Source: Dimorphilus gyrociliatus
Taxonomy: Eukaryota > Annelida > Polychaeta > Dinophilidae
Reading direction: 5' to 3'
Assembly (NCBI GenBank): GCA_904063045.1
Contig: CAJFCJ010000002.1
Span: 2,785,891-2,849,890, forward strand
Length of the DNA stretch: 64,000 bases
Shown: positions 23,043 to 36,700 of the stretch, one piece after another
Layout of the letters: each line of letters starts with the position of its first letter
How positions within the stretch are numbered: the stretch's first letter is position 1
The notes under the pieces: generated by a model
What the model saw: only the letters and a program-made list of their open reading frames with translations
Told to the model about the DNA's origin: nothing
The model's database searches: none
Translations under genes and position numbers: made by a program

Positions 23043-23489
23043 TCATGATAGGAATTCTGTATACATAATTATCTTTTACCTAAAAAAAACCTCCTTGTAA
23101 TCGTTATACTCAATTCATCATGTTATTCAAATAAAACCTGGTAGGATTTTTATGCAAATATGTGACTTTGTACTGGTTCGTCATGAATTATCATCACAGT
23201 TGCATTCATCTTTAGAGTTTAGAAAGACCATGCCTCCATATGTAATGTATTTGCGCTGAACCCGTAAATCCTTATAGATCTTATATATCCAAGCCGTTTA
23301 CCCAATTTTATGTAATTTTCTATTACTCTATTTTATAAGTATAAAAGATATGTTTACTATCCACTAATAGATAAAACAGGTAAGAACATATAGGTTAATT
23401 ATTTGAGTGTAAATTGATGAACGTTGTATAACATCTTGACAGAATAAGGATTTGTCGACAGGTTGACGTCGTGAATATTAATTAAAGAG

Positions 23490-26400
23490 ATGAGTGTCGT
23501 CTACTGGAAGATCGTCAATGGAACCCTAGTTCCGATAGCAGCCGGAAGTCCGTTAACGCCGTTAATTACTGCTCAAATGACTGCCGGATGGCCATATTTG
23601 GCAATGGCAAATAGATTTTTGGTTTGTATATTTTGACTGTTTGATTAGCTATATGTAGTTTTTGAAGAGTTCCTTCCATAATTTTTAAAATAACCTTCGG
23701 ACTCCCTCCTGTATTCTGCTGATTGATAAAGCTGGCTAATACCATTCCCACCCTCATTTCTTCCTGCTTTTAATCGGTTTTTATTCGTATTACTCAGCTT
23801 TTTCCTTTACAAAAAACAGTGGATGGAATCGGACTATCCGATTACCTCGACTACTGAATAGTAGTAATCTACATGACTTTTCGCAAACTACTTAAAACTT
23901 ATTTATATTCACCATATACTGTAACTATAACATGTGTACTGTATATATACATTTATAAAACATATCTGTAAATTACGTTATAAAAAACGGATAAGAATAT
24001 ACCCCTAACCTTTTACTTTTCTAATTGATTATTCATTACTCATCCATCGGTGAAGCGTATCTTTTTTGAAATACAACCAGGCCTAATCTATCCAGCAGGG
24101 CCGAGTATATCTTAAATATAAAAACATGGATGGATGGATTCTCAAAGAAGGAAGGGTACAGGAAAAACTATATGATTTGTTATGATTCCGTTACCGATTT
24201 ACTATAGATTGTTTTCAAAACATTTGGTATTCAATTGCACTTTGTGTTTACAAACTTGCCGATGCGCCAAATTTTTATTGTTCTTCTGCACCTACTAATG
24301 CTAAGTTCCCTGTCTTTATTTACTCATTCCTCATACGTTGTATCCTGTACATATATTTGTATCTCTCTACGCAGTATATATAGTATATACAGCATATATA
24401 CGCCTATTTTTTTTTATATGTAATAATCATATAAACAGCCTTTATATTTATTTATTGGTAATTCTCTTGTAGTGATAACTTATGCTTTAGTGCATAAAAT
24501 GTACGTAGTATTTTTTAAAGAAGCCTCATAAATTTGGCACTGAGCCACTCAAATTCCCTAAGATGACGAATAGCGGGTGTTCATTTATTAAAATTTTAAG
24601 CAACAAAAAAAAAGAAGTAGAGAAGAAAGGGTCAGGAGGGATACAAAAAAAAAAGATAGAGAAAAAAGTGTGATAGAATAGATTGAGTGAACTAGAAAGA
24701 ATGTTAGCAAAGAGAGTGTTATAATATAGAAAAGAAATGACACTAGATAGATTTGTTTTTTCATAATCCGTCACCTTTATATGAAAATTATACGGTTGAA
24801 AGAACATTGATTTTCTCTTCTTATTTTTATACCTATATTTCTGATCCAATTACAAAACGCGATCTTTACAGATTGTAATTAAACTAATGGAAGACATGCG
24901 AACTATCCTGGGGCCATAAATAAATATTTAGGGTGTAAAGTTTAAAAAAAAAGGGAAACTTAAAACTGCAAAAAAAATCAAGAAAAAGACAAAGACGCAT
25001 ATTCGTTAGCTAATAAAAACGAATTTAATATATAAAAAATATGTATAAATACGTAAACATTGTAAATATATTTATATATATATAAGAAGCCGATGCCAAA
25101 CATTTATTACAAACATATGCCTACCGAAGATTTATTAAGCATTTCTACTGCAACAGCATTAAAAGCGATAGACTACATGGATGAGTTTCTTTTTTTATGA
25201 AAAGAACCAAAATTATTTGTTATAAATTTTATTGCTACTCCTAGTTTCTAATTAAGACTAACCAGGAAGCCGCTTGACCGCGTCTAATTAGTGAGGAGTA
25301 AAAATTGTGTAATTGGCTCCTAAAAACTCTCTGTCGTCGAGTGGTAACGTTTTATGTACTTGAAAAAAATATTGTCCTCGCTTCTTCCCCCTCTCCCTCC
25401 CCTCCTTAACCTTTTTTACGCATGCGCAAAGGGAAATGGAGGGAAATGAACTGGATTTTGATGAGTAAAATAGGTTAATGTAAAATTGAATACTATACGA
25501 CAGAGAGAGAGAATAGCAGAAAATAACCAGCAGAAAAGATAAAGAAAGGTTGTAGAAGGAGAAACACAACGTAAAGATTTATCCTTCGGGCGTCTGATAA
25601 TTATTTTATTAATCTGGGAGTATAAAAAAAATCGCGTTTCCTATAATATATACTTTATAAAGGATATCGCATCTATTGAGGTGTGTTTAACTCATTGTTC
25701 CTTTAAATATGGGTGTACATTAAAATTTTAGAGGGTTTAACGATCCTTTTACGTATTAAATATAACTAAAAAACAAAGAGTACAATGGACAAACATTTAA
25801 GAAAGAAGATTATTAGAAGCGTAATGTTTGTTATATTTACTATAAATATACATTGTATCTCATATTTTTTTCTAAAGATTATGAATATAATAACAATTAT
25901 TGAACAGGATTTAATCTAACAAAAAGTATATTCGTTTCAATTACAATATTTGTTAAGTATAAAATATCTTGAGAGGGAACAATACGTACTCGTGTCAGAC
26001 TTTTTATCTCAGACTCTGCTCTAATCTTCTAATATTTAAATTGAAATCTTCTTCTCTCTCGTACACCTTTCCTCACTCTCCACCCCCTTCTTTTTATCCT
26101 CTATGAAACAAGCTAAATAACGATAAAAAAAGCAGACTCAAAGTAATGACATTATGTGATTGTTATATGAAAATTACATTATAAATTTAACTTATATATA
26201 GTAATATATATATATTTACAAAATAAAATTCATTACAGCAAGAGAGTTAGTAGTTATACGAAGAAACAGTTATATTATAGGTCTGTTTACGGGCTTACAT
26301 CTGAAAATTGGTTTCTGTCAACGTTAAAGCAAGTCAATTTGTTATAAAAACTGGTATTTAGGTTGCCAATGACTTAAGGCGCCATGTAGCATTTAAAGCA

Positions 26401-27126
26401 TGATTGACCAAACTCTATACATCTTAACTAGAAAAAACTAGATAAACGAATAAATTTTAAAGGTGAAAAGATGAAAAATATCTTCTCTACAATAATAGAA
26501 TGTAAGAAAAATTATATCCGATTATGACGTCATGCTATTCCTTTGTCTTTTAATCAACAACAGCGATGCGTAAGTTTGTATAGCTTTCGCAGGCGAACGC
26601 GTCTTTCGAGTAAACATTTGTATTCGATTTTCGTCTGGTCCGACTTGATTTATCTCGGTTGAAAAAGAAAAATTTAATGATGTATACGTAGGAATGTTAC
26701 TGGTTGTGACGTCATCGAAATGAAAATAATTGTTACTATGTATCTTTTAGACTAGAAAGGGGAGGCAATAAACTAATGTAGTGTTACCATATGATGCAAA
26801 AAAATTGAGATGTGAAAGCTCTAGTTCAAAAAAAAAAACTAAGAGAATAAAAGAGGAGGTGCTGAAGAAAGATATTAAGAGGAAAGAGAGAGGGTGAGGG
26901 ACTTATTAGTATGCAACGTAAAACATTGATGAATATGTATTAAGAACCTTACGAATATGCGTCTTCTATCGTTTTCCCAGAAGAATTAACTCGAAGTTTT
27001 ATTGATAAATCAAATTCTTGAAGCTCCTTACATGTCTTCTATTAAGTTTATCTAACAAGAAACGATTTTTCTCTTAGTCAAATAAAATATGTACCATTAA
27101 TTTTTATCCTTATACAAATATTTATA

Positions 27127-27171
<45 letters not shown>

Positions 27172-30100
27172 TGTATATATATTTTCTTATATCTTATCTT
27201 TCTCACAGAAGGCTCCGAGTAACGCTAAACCAGTAAAATGTGAAGCTTGCGAAATTACATTAAATTCCGAACGTCAGGCCAAACAACATTTTGAAGGCGT
27301 CAAACATTTGAAACAATTACAAAAGAAAAAAATGCCTTTACCGCCCGAACTGGAAGAGAAATTGAATAAATACAACGAAAAGAATTGTAAGTTTATTAAG
27401 ATTTTTTTCTTCCGTTTTCTCCTTTCCTCCTTTCTTTATTAATTAATGGCTGAGATATCATCTGCTTTCACTCTTTTCTCTTTTCTCTCCCATACTCGTT
27501 AAGACTTTGTTCATTTACTACACGAATAATCTATTCGTTGATTTGCGGTCTTAGATCTCTACGCCAGTTAAATATATTAAGAAAGAGATTAATGGATAGA
27601 TAAACTAGGTGAAGAATAAGGGAGGGAATGGGAGAAACAAATGATAGAAGAGGAAAAAAATGAAGAGGGGGAGGGGGTTAGAAACAAAGTAATAAGAAAG
27701 ATAGAGAAAAGGGGTAAGGAAGGGGGCAGAAAGAAATGAGGTAGCGAATGAGAAGCCAGTGTAATTAGACTGCGAATGTCAAGTTTATAAGCTGGTAGGG
27801 CAAAACGCGTTGGTCTACTGAAAAATTCTTTTGCACGAAAATGCCAGTTTGGGCAGTTCTACTCCGTCGAATTTGACCTTTAGCTAAGAGCGGTGAAAAG
27901 CTTAGGCCAGTATCGAACGATTAGGATAAGCTTTAAATAAAAAAAACGCTTCTCTTATCCCCTGGACGGTCCTACCGGTTTTATTTGGGATTCAGTAACC
28001 CAATTGGGACGATACATAGCTCAAGAGGTATCGAGGAAGATGGATTTTATAGCTCATAAACATCTTGAAGTCATTTTCCTATGAGTTTTACCGAATTTTT
28101 CCAACTACAGAGCTGCTACATTCATTTTCATTTATCATCTGTCAAGGATTAGTTTGCATCTTTCTCAGTTCTGTTACTTTTTTGATTAGTTATAAAATAA
28201 GACGAAATGAAAAAAAGAGAAACAGCGAATTTAAGTAAAAAAAACCACTTAATCTTCGTATCTTAAAGAGAAAAATAGAGCAAAAATAATTAAACAATTG
28301 ATTTTCTATCCTTCAGTTTATTAAAACTAATATTTTATTAAAAAAGGAAGAATAAGGTGACCTCACGAATAAATTTTTTATAGACAAGGCAAAAAAATAA
28401 ATCTCAGCAATATACTAAATGTACAGGAACTGTCTATATAGAAGTCTGTAAAAGTTTAATTAAACATGTTAGCGTTAATAGTTCACAATGGCTAGACAGA
28501 GTTTTATAAGAAAAACAGATATATTTCTTCTGTATGGATCAATTTGTTGCGTTTTTATATTGTAAATTTGCTTTTATTTATACATTTTAATTTAAATGAA
28601 TGTCAGTCATTCTTCTTTTTTGTTTTTCCTTTAGTTTACACTCTAGACTAACATTCTCTCTTTTGCTATATTCAGCCGAACAGTGACTTAGGTTACGTAA
28701 AAGCTGCATATGAATAATTATATGAATAAAAGTAATAGACTCGAATTTTTCGGCTTGATAGACTGTATATAAGTCTTAAATTTGATCAGTTGCCAAGGCT
28801 ATGATGTCAGTCATTCAAATGAACAATAGTTTTCATTAATAATTACGCATATAATCATAAGGATAAAATTTCACAAGCAAAAATAAAACGAAACACGAAA
28901 TTGTACAGTTCTATTGCTTTGTACGAAACTTAAAGGTTTTCCTTTCATTATTTCCATATTATACTGCAAAAGATAACGATCCATTATGCAGTCCACCAAA
29001 TGTTGCATATAGTACACATAGAGATGGAATGATCTTCTGAGAATTGCAATGACCTATATATGTAGTCGCAGAATATATACATTTTCCACAGTAGATATTT
29101 GTTTCTATTTCCCTTAATTTTTATTGACAATCTAATTATTTATATATAGAGAGTAAGCGCCGTAAAAAAGTATTAATAACCTAATTTATGATTTTTACCT
29201 GGTGTTTCTACTCCCCTCTCCTCCTCCCTCCTCTCATTCTTCCATCACTTCAATATTATATAGGCATAAGCTACATAATTCTATTATGCAAGTTTTAATT
29301 TTATCCATATAGTTAAATTACTAATATCACTTTAAAAAAGGTATAGTATTAATAATAATAATTGAAGAAACAAAAAATGATAAATAACAAACTTTTAATA
29401 GTTCAAGATTAAGAAGGTTTTCATTATCTTCTTCCCAATTCATTATTCATTAGTAAAGAACCCCAGTACTAAATCATGTATTCTCTTTCTATTTCTCTTC
29501 ATCTAACTTTATTCAAAGTAGAAATCTTTTCCTCTTTTTTAAAGGAAAGAAATATTTTTCATTTTTTGTTTACTTGCCAAAAAATACTGAGGGGGGAAGA
29601 AAGAAACTCTTTGCGAGGTGTCACTAGCCGTTTGCCCTGCCTATAAGACAAGACAAATCTGCTAAAAAAAATCTTTCTGGTTGTTTAGGCCAAGAAAAAA
29701 AATTTAAATAGCTCTTTTCAACTGAAGTAGTAGGCGAAGCAGCCTTCGATCATAATAGATTGAAAGAATGGACACAGTTGCTCTAAGCCCTTATAGTTTC
29801 TTTATTAAAACATTGTCGGTGTTTCTATAAGAGAAGAGATAAGGTTTTCACTCACTACTTTAAAGTTTTGAACTATAGATGGCGTATACTGTGCGAGTGT
29901 TACTATTAATTAAGATACTTCATTCAATATTACTTAATTTCGTACAGTAAATTATCATCACACGACTTGTCTAAAATGTTTCATCACCAACATAAATTCT
30001 TGTTTTATTACATAACATCTGTTTTCTTTTTTTTTCAAATTTCTCAGCCAAACGCCGGCGGCAAGAATCCAGACATAAAGGAAAGCCTATGGAAGAAGAA

Positions 30101-31599
30101 GAGGGAATCAAGGACAGAAAGCGAGAGGAAAAGCTTCTCTCAAAAGATGAAAATGAGAATAGCGTATCGGAAGTAGCAGAAACGAATAAAGAGATTGAGG
30201 AAGAGGAGGAAAAAGCCGTCGATAAAGGACGCCTAATTACTTGCATCGATGGTTCATTTGACACTGAAAATTGTAACGAACTCCGAACGAAAGATAATAA
30301 TTGCAAACTTCGCCTTTCTAATAACACTGCTGGGAACTTCTATAGCGCTCTAGAACAGGTTAGATGACTTTTTGAATAAATAAATACAGAAAAGAAAAAA
30401 CCTTTACCCTTCTTCTTTAGTTTTTTTTAAACTCTGATTGTTTTTCAGATTGCTGCCAAGAGAATCAGATTAGATTACGAAATAGGTAAGCCAAGTCTTG
30501 GCGATTCCTAATGGTTGTACTAATTCGGTCCGGCAGACGGCGCACTTTATTTTTTTTTGAAAGTATCCTGCAGATGGCATAAAGTACTATTAAGAAGAAC
30601 CTTTCAGATAACCTTAACTGTTCAATAAACTGATTAGGATACTCGGTTAGAAGGGCTTAGAATAATATTCAAAAAAAGACATTTTTTGTGTCTAATTATT
30701 GAAGCAATTAACACTAATAACGAATCTAATCTTTAATAAGTAATCATACAATCAAGAGAGATAATTTAAACCAAATTTTTCCTTACAATTTTTGATTTGT
30801 TCTAGGTAATATATAGACAGTATATATATAAATTATATATATATATATATATACTATATAGTTGCTTTATCGATAACCTATTTCACATTTTTTAAAATTA
30901 TTCATAGAAAAAAAAATCCAGAAAAGTGTTTGACAGAAACTCTGCCCACTCCAATTACATGCATATAAATTAGACCTAATTAATTTTTTTTGGGTATGTC
31001 ATGTGTTGTTTTTATTCTTTTATATATATATATATACTGTATATATGCACTATATATTATATAAGATATATAAAGAGGAATTAAAACAAACTGTACAAAA
31101 CCTAAAAAATAATAATAAAATGTAGGCTGAAGTTTCGAACATATAGGAATTTGTAAAAAAAAAAAAAAACAGAACTATACATATATATATATATTTAATT
31201 AACTTTCTAACAATTTACAACTTTTGGGGGAATCTATGCTAAATCTGTGGAGTAAAGGAATAAAAAAAACCATATATAAAACAACATTTAAAGACAAATC
31301 TTTGTATATATGGTTTTAATTAATTAATCGCGTTATTAATTAATTACAATTTCTTTATTTATTCATTAATTAATTATTATTTCTTTGAATGTTTCCTATA
31401 ATTTAATTTATTTATTTATAGTTTCTTTTTTATTTTAAATTTAATTCATTCTACAAAAAGAAACGACAATTACGTCTTTGTATACAAATGTATTACTATG
31501 TGTATTACTATATTTATAAATTGATATCTATTCTTTAATTTTTCTTTTCTAGGTGCTACAGAATTATCAGAACAAGCATTGAACGAAGCTATAGAATAA
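23490..31599 (+). CDS. Matrin/U1-type C2H2 zinc-finger protein (ZNF385-like)
   Basis: Exons: 23490-23621, 27209-27386, 30048-30358, 30449-30485, 31553-31599; phases 0, 1, 0, 1 agree and the product is 234 aa. Exon 1 is a hydrophobic, Pro-containing leader region (VPIAAGSPLTPLIT). Exon 2 encodes one zinc finger, C55-x2-C58-x12-H71-x5-H77 in VKCEACEITLNSERQAKQHF, the spacing of matrin/U1-type fingers that bind double-stranded or structured RNA. A basic patch (SKRRRQESRHKGK, possible nuclear signal) and an acidic Glu/Lys-rich region follow in exon 3, then a short conserved-looking end IAAKRIRLDYEI. ZNF385-type proteins usually carry several fingers; only one is seen here. The introns are 3.6, 2.7, 0.09 and 1.1 kb and hold TA runs, a purine tract and a GC-elevated island, but no further exon that I can support. 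Confidence 0.72.
26525..26714. promoter_or_regulatory. Two TGACGTCA cAMP-response-type sites in zinc-finger gene intron 1
   Basis: Exact palindromes at 26525-26532 and 26707-26714, 182 bases apart. A strong donor-like ATGCGTAAGT lies between them (near 26567), and the DNA there is less AT-rich than its surroundings. This may be an internal promoter with an alternative, non-coding first exon. CREB/ATF binding is inferred from the motif only. Confidence 0.35.
27129..27170. repeat. (TA)n tract
   Basis: About 42 bases of TA ending in CTGTATATAT, immediately before zinc-finger exon 2. Confidence 0.9.
27600..27745 (+). repeat. Purine-rich tract
   Basis: Almost all A and G on the plus strand, including GGGGGAGGGGG, in intron 2 of the zinc-finger gene. 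It could form a triplex. Confidence 0.7.
29877..29885 (+). promoter_or_regulatory. AGATGGCGT motif
   Basis: Context ACTATAGATGGCGTATAC in intron 2 of the zinc-finger gene; nearly the same core and left flank as the minus-strand copy at 40592-40600. Confidence 0.35.
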
Positions 31600-32641
31600 T
31601 AATATAAAACTTAAACGGAGAGAAAACTTTTATCTCGCAAATATTTCTATTCTTTTTCTATTATTATTAAAAAGGAAAGAAAGAATCGAATTGTAAATAT
31701 AAACATTTTCATAAATAAAAATTTGATCGGTACAAGCCTTCTTGTCTGTCTAAAAATATATATATATATATAAACAGTATATAACATATATGTTTGTGGT
31801 TTTTTTTTCTATTCAGGCCTAATATTTCGCTTCTGAAACAGGCGTATTTGCGTAATAATTTTGTTATTGTATAATTTCTACCGCCTGTAATTTTTTACTA
31901 GGATTATATCCGGATATTCTACTGTAAAAAAAAACCAGCATGAATAACAAAAGGTATTAAAATTTGCGACATTTGCAGATGTTTGTAGGGAAATCTTTAA
32001 GAAATAAATCTTTTATACAAATAGTAAGAGAAGTTTCATAGTTGAAATATCTTTTTAAAAGTTTCAATTTCAACAATTTGTTGTTAAATTTTTTCTTTCT
32101 TCTCGTGAAATTAGTTTTCGTTAGTATAGGAGTATTTTTAATTAAAGTATAACAAAAAATGATGAAACGTATTTAGAACTTCTATTTTAATTACTTTCAC
32201 TTTCTTTATACAGTATCTAAAAGTAATAAAGTATATCAGGAATGAATACGATACATATAAAGACTGTTTTAATTAAATATGACTTTCATCTACCTATTGA
32301 TATTCGAGAGCTTGAGTAATAGTGTGTAGTCGTATTTATTATCTTTTGTTTTCAACGATTGATAGAGTTTATAAGACAAAGAGCTTTGCAGGAGTTTCTT
32401 AAATATATTTAAGAGAGGGAGGAATGACAAGTCTAATAAATAAAGTTTAGTTTACACTTGATTTAGCCTAAGCAAAGAGGCCAAACTTCGAATCCTTGAA
32501 AAAATTGTAATCTTATTTAAAAACCAATATTATGAAAGGAATCTCTTTCTTATTTTTTACAGCTTTTCATTTATCTATCTATCTATCTGTCTGTCTATTT
32601 TATTTTCTATTTATCTCTGCGTCGCTCTGTCTATCTATCTG

Positions 32642-32642
<1 letters not shown>

Positions 32643-32703
<61 letters not shown>

Positions 32704-32707
32704 TCTC
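32643..32707 (+). repeat. (CT)n microsatellite
   Basis: About 65 bases of CT with one GT interruption, preceded by CTAT/CTGT repeats. Confidence 0.95.
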
Positions 32708-33294
32708 TTCCCTTTTTTTTCCTTTTCTTTCTTTTCATTCTTTACCAAGAATAAGAAATCTCATAAAGATTCCCTTTAAACTTTTTCTCTTATATATAAC
32801 TAATCGAATTCGGCTGAAATTGTAAACTTTCTTAGACTTTAGAGATGGCGATAAAATCTTTTAAATGAAAGGAGAGGAAGAGTAAATTTTTTAGTGCCAT
32901 TTAATTCTTTTTTGTTAAACGCGAAAGCCTGTAAGATGAAGAGAGTAAGAGAGAAGGGGGCAAGAAGAAAAAGAAGAAAGCGGTACTTTCAAAAAGAAAT
33001 AATAATAAAAAAGAATGGAGAGGCTATAAGGTGGAGGAATGACTTTTTTGTCCATCCCTTTTGCACTCTTCAGGGAAGAAAGGCAGACAAAGATTGTCTC
33101 TTCTAACTATTTATTCAAGTCATTAGCTTGTGAGAATTCTCTTTAAATAACCTATTTTTAGTATTCTCATTGTAGATATAGGTGTCGCTGTTGTTTATTA
33201 TTTCTAAATAGCTTTTTTCTAAAAACGGTTTAAGTGTTTCCTTAGTGAAAAAAATTCGTATATGGTGTGGTGATATTATGTAAAAGTATTCGTT

Positions 33295-33303
33295 AGATGG
33301 CGT
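33295..33303 (+). promoter_or_regulatory. AGATGGCGT motif upstream of unknown gene
   Basis: Context GTTAGATGGCGTTGCTAAC, about 400 bases before the start codon at 33706; shares AGATGGCGTTGCT with 16520. The flanks GTTAG and CTAAC are also inverted copies of each other. Confidence 0.4.
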
Positions 33304-33705
33304 TGCTAACTAATAAAAGAAGGGCGGAGAGATGAATCAATGATCGTATTCCCGGGAAAGCGGCCGTCACGAACAGTGAAATTTCTAACTAGGAGTTCTA
33401 ATAGCTCGATTTAACGATTATTCCTTCGAAAACTTTTTATTGAACGGACCGGAAATCGACTTTTCAGGTTTGAAAATAATTATGAAGAAAATTATCCAAT
33501 ATTAAGGTCATAGTGAATGTATCATAAGGGCGATAATATAATGTAAAATTTCTTTTATCTCTTTTTAAAAGCCATCTAAGAGGACAAAGGAAAAAATGTA
33601 CTCTATTCTTTTTTTTTTCATTACAAATGTAGGTTTTAGATGAAAAATGACGCATCTTATTTATTGCTAAATTGGTTTATTCATAGATGCCAAGTCGGTT
33701 GTCCG

Positions 33706-36700
33706 ATGAACGCCAGTGACGATGAACGAAACGGCGCAGCTAGTTTGAAACCAAAACCGACTATTAGGTGAGTGACCTTTAAATGCTTCTATGTATTTAT
33801 TATTTGACGTCTGAAATAAGGGGATTAGTGAGCGAACGAGGGAGAAAGAATGTTTAACGGCATGGAAACAGTTTTACGGTCCTCCTTCATCTAGGACAAT
33901 TATTATACATTTTTCATTATTTCGAAATAGGTGATGACTAAGAGCATAGGGGAACATTCTTTACGATGATTTTAGTACTCATCGACAGTCTCATCATGCT
34001 GGTTTTCGTAGGGGAAGCTGTAAGACTTAACAAACGTGTTGTACATACGAAAAGAGGCCAAGTAATAAATCTACATAAAAAAGAGAAAAAGGTGTAATAT
34101 ATCTATAGTATAATCCTCTACCAATAATGATTTTGTTACCAACTGAAATCTCTCATTTTGCTTTCAATCTTTCTTTCATTCTATCATTCATAGCCATTTA
34201 TCTAGAGAGGGGTGAAAGGAAGAGACAATAACAAATGAGAACAAACCAAAGATACGCATTGTATTCATCTTCTAAACAACACTAAAAAGCGTAACTTTTT
34301 AGACTAGTACATTGCTCGATATCTTCGTTGGTGTAAATTTCTATACTTGTATGATATAACAAAAAATACTATCAAATTCCCTTGACCTGTTTGTATGTGC
34401 ACAGAGACAGAAAAATGCAATTAGTTTTATTTTTTTTTCAACCTGTTATTTTTTATTTTTTTAATACAGTCCAATAGAAATCTCAAAGGATTATAGTAGT
34501 TTAGAGGATCTAGACTATATGCTAATATGTTTACACAGTGAAGTATATGTTACATTTGGTATTTTTTCAATTTTTACAAACTAGCTTAGCTATGGTTTAT
34601 TCTATCATAATAAAACAAAACTGTCATGAAGCTAACATACACTTACTTTTATACATACATGTATACACAACAAAACAACACACACTAATGAGGATCATCA
34701 ATTAACTTTCTATTTTTCCCTTTGATTCTCTTTGAAATGAATATTTATTCATAAAAGTTATTAGAGGATAAAATACAAAAATATTCTTGACACGTGACAG
34801 TCATATAGTTAGTAATATCCTATCACGTTCAGAGAAGCAGTCTTATTAGACAGAAAAACTTGTTAAGCCCTTTCTCATTGATTTGCATTCCTCTTAACCA
34901 AATGGTAATAAGGATTGGGGAATTAAGCATCTTTGTGTATTAATTACATGGTGGAAATGTTTTTATAAATATATTGCTAAAGTTTTGACGAGTATATTTC
35001 CCCAACAAGAGATATTCGCATCCGATAGAGAAAACAAACTCAATTTGTTACGATTTTACAGGATTCTCTCGTTTTGTTTACTTTTGATGCTGTCACTCTT
35101 CCCTATTTAGAAGAGAATTATTAGTCAAATAGTAATCGTAATTCTATTCAAGTTTCGTTGCCCTGCTACGGGTCATGGTGTTAGCCTTAATTAACTTTAT
35201 CAACCTCAAAAAGACTATATTTAGTAGCACGAAACTAGTTAAGGAGGAAAGAGGTTAGTAAGCCCGAAGTCTAAAATGGGTCACGTGATACGTGCAAAAA
35301 AAAGAACTTACGCCTTTTCGCGAACATCTGTGAGTTATGTAGTGATGGAAGAGAAACGAGAAAGCATTAAACACTTTATGTTTATTTCTATAACAAATGT
35401 TAGCCGACCCTAAACTGTTTAAAAATACAGTTTTAATTATACCATAATAAAATGTAAGTTATAGACCTGCTATAAGAAATGTTTTATATTGTTTATCTAC
35501 ATTATATTTATGTGTAAAATAAAAATAACTTGTCCACCTCGATAACAAATAAAAATTGCGTGCCAACTCTCATTAGGCGATATATTCTCTGTTTATGCTG
35601 CATTGGAGGAGAGGAGAGAAATCAAATACAGATAAGAATCAACGTTAGGTCGTTGAAGGACGATAGGCCTAAAGAAATTATAGAAACTGGATAGTTCTTT
35701 GAAAACTTTCTAGGAAAAATTTCGGTTATTACAAGTCTATTTTTGGATTCTTTCCTGTTACGGATAGATATAAAAAAATTGGAAGCATTAGTAGAACTCT
35801 TACATGTGTATTAGTCTATAAATAAACACAGAACGTGGTCAGAAGACGATATTTAAAAGATATAATCCTCCCCTTCACACGTTTATGCTTAATATTTAAT
35901 ATAATGATTTGCTCTTTTATTTCAAAGTTTTATGAGTGATTTTGCTCTTTCTACAAAAGTATTTCTCTTTTAAGACCAGTTGATAGTCCTATACATTTCA
36001 GTTTATATCTAAAGAAATACGAAATTTATTTTTACGCTCGTATCACTAGACAACACTTTACTTGTCCCCCGTGGATAATTTTTTTTTTGCAAGGGGCAAG
36101 TAAGAGGAAGAAGAACGAGGGTGAGAGAGAGAGAGAGAGAGTGAGAGAGAGTAAGAGAGATCGAATGGATGGGTGGAAAAGAGGAGGGGGGCGAAGTAGT
36201 CAGATTTATCGTTTACAGTATGTTTGTTTGCCAAAAAAAAAGAAAAAATGCGAATTTTATTCTTTAACTGACTACTGCTCTTATCCGTAAACTATCCTAG
36301 TTTAGGACCACACGCATACAAGCTTGAAAGGTTTCAGTGTTTCCACTATTCTATAATTAAATACGTATTAAATTATTAATTATAGTTGGTCTGTTTCTCT
36401 TAATAACAAAATTTCCGATTTAGCTTGTAAGATATATGCTATTTTCAAAGTATATAGGCCTTATCTTAAAATCATAAATTCTTATAATTACTTTTTACTT
36501 CAGATGCACGGGTTGCGCTAGCGCGACGGATTTACGTCAAATAGGCCGTACCCAACCGGCAGAAAAAAGAGAATCACAGGACGATACAGTGGTGAGGAGA
36601 CGACCTACAAAACTGAATACATCATCGAATATTAGGTATTCAATGAATATTAGCGAAAACGCCCGGCTTGATTTTTTTGTCGAGAAAAATGTATTAGAGC

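Larger units (their letters stand above)
15537..23489. other. Intergenic region, simple repeats and candidate enhancers
   Basis: About 8 kb without a supported gene. It contains (GA)n tracts at 16673-16694, 18411-18433, 19096-19131, 21783-21818 and 23010-23040, a (GAA)n tract at 19841-19874, several (TA)n runs, an AGATGGCGT motif at 16520-16528, an E-box cluster at 21173-21496 and a less AT-rich patch at 22230-22400. The last part may be the promoter and 5' UTR of the zinc-finger gene that starts at 23490. Open frames here are repeat-driven or composition-driven. Confidence 0.5.
31600..33705. other. Intergenic region between zinc-finger gene and unknown gene
   Basis: AT-rich, with an AATAAA region soon after the zinc-finger stop (near 31712), TA runs, and a (CT)n tract at 32643-32707. 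The copy of AGATGGCG at 32843-32850 and one at 33295-33303 lie here. The part from 33330 to 33480 is less AT-rich and may be the promoter of the next gene. The Leu/Ser frame across the CT repeat is spurious. Confidence 0.5.

Noticed and set aside
24235-24423. Hydrophobic frame resembling a signal peptide (MRQIFIVLLHLLM)
   Set aside because: Runs into TA-repeat sequence with no donor or following exon; likely chance in T-rich DNA.
29971-30327. 118-codon minus-strand frame
   Set aside because: Antisense shadow of zinc-finger exon 3, whose phases and splice sites fit the plus strand.
32532-32825. 97-codon Leu/Ser frame
   Set aside because: Produced by the (CT)n microsatellite.
34470-34560. Exon-like stretch after an acceptor, reading PIEISKDYSSLEDLDYM
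   Set aside because: Attractive translation, but no donor in the phase needed to join the exon at 36504; could not be fitted to the unknown gene.
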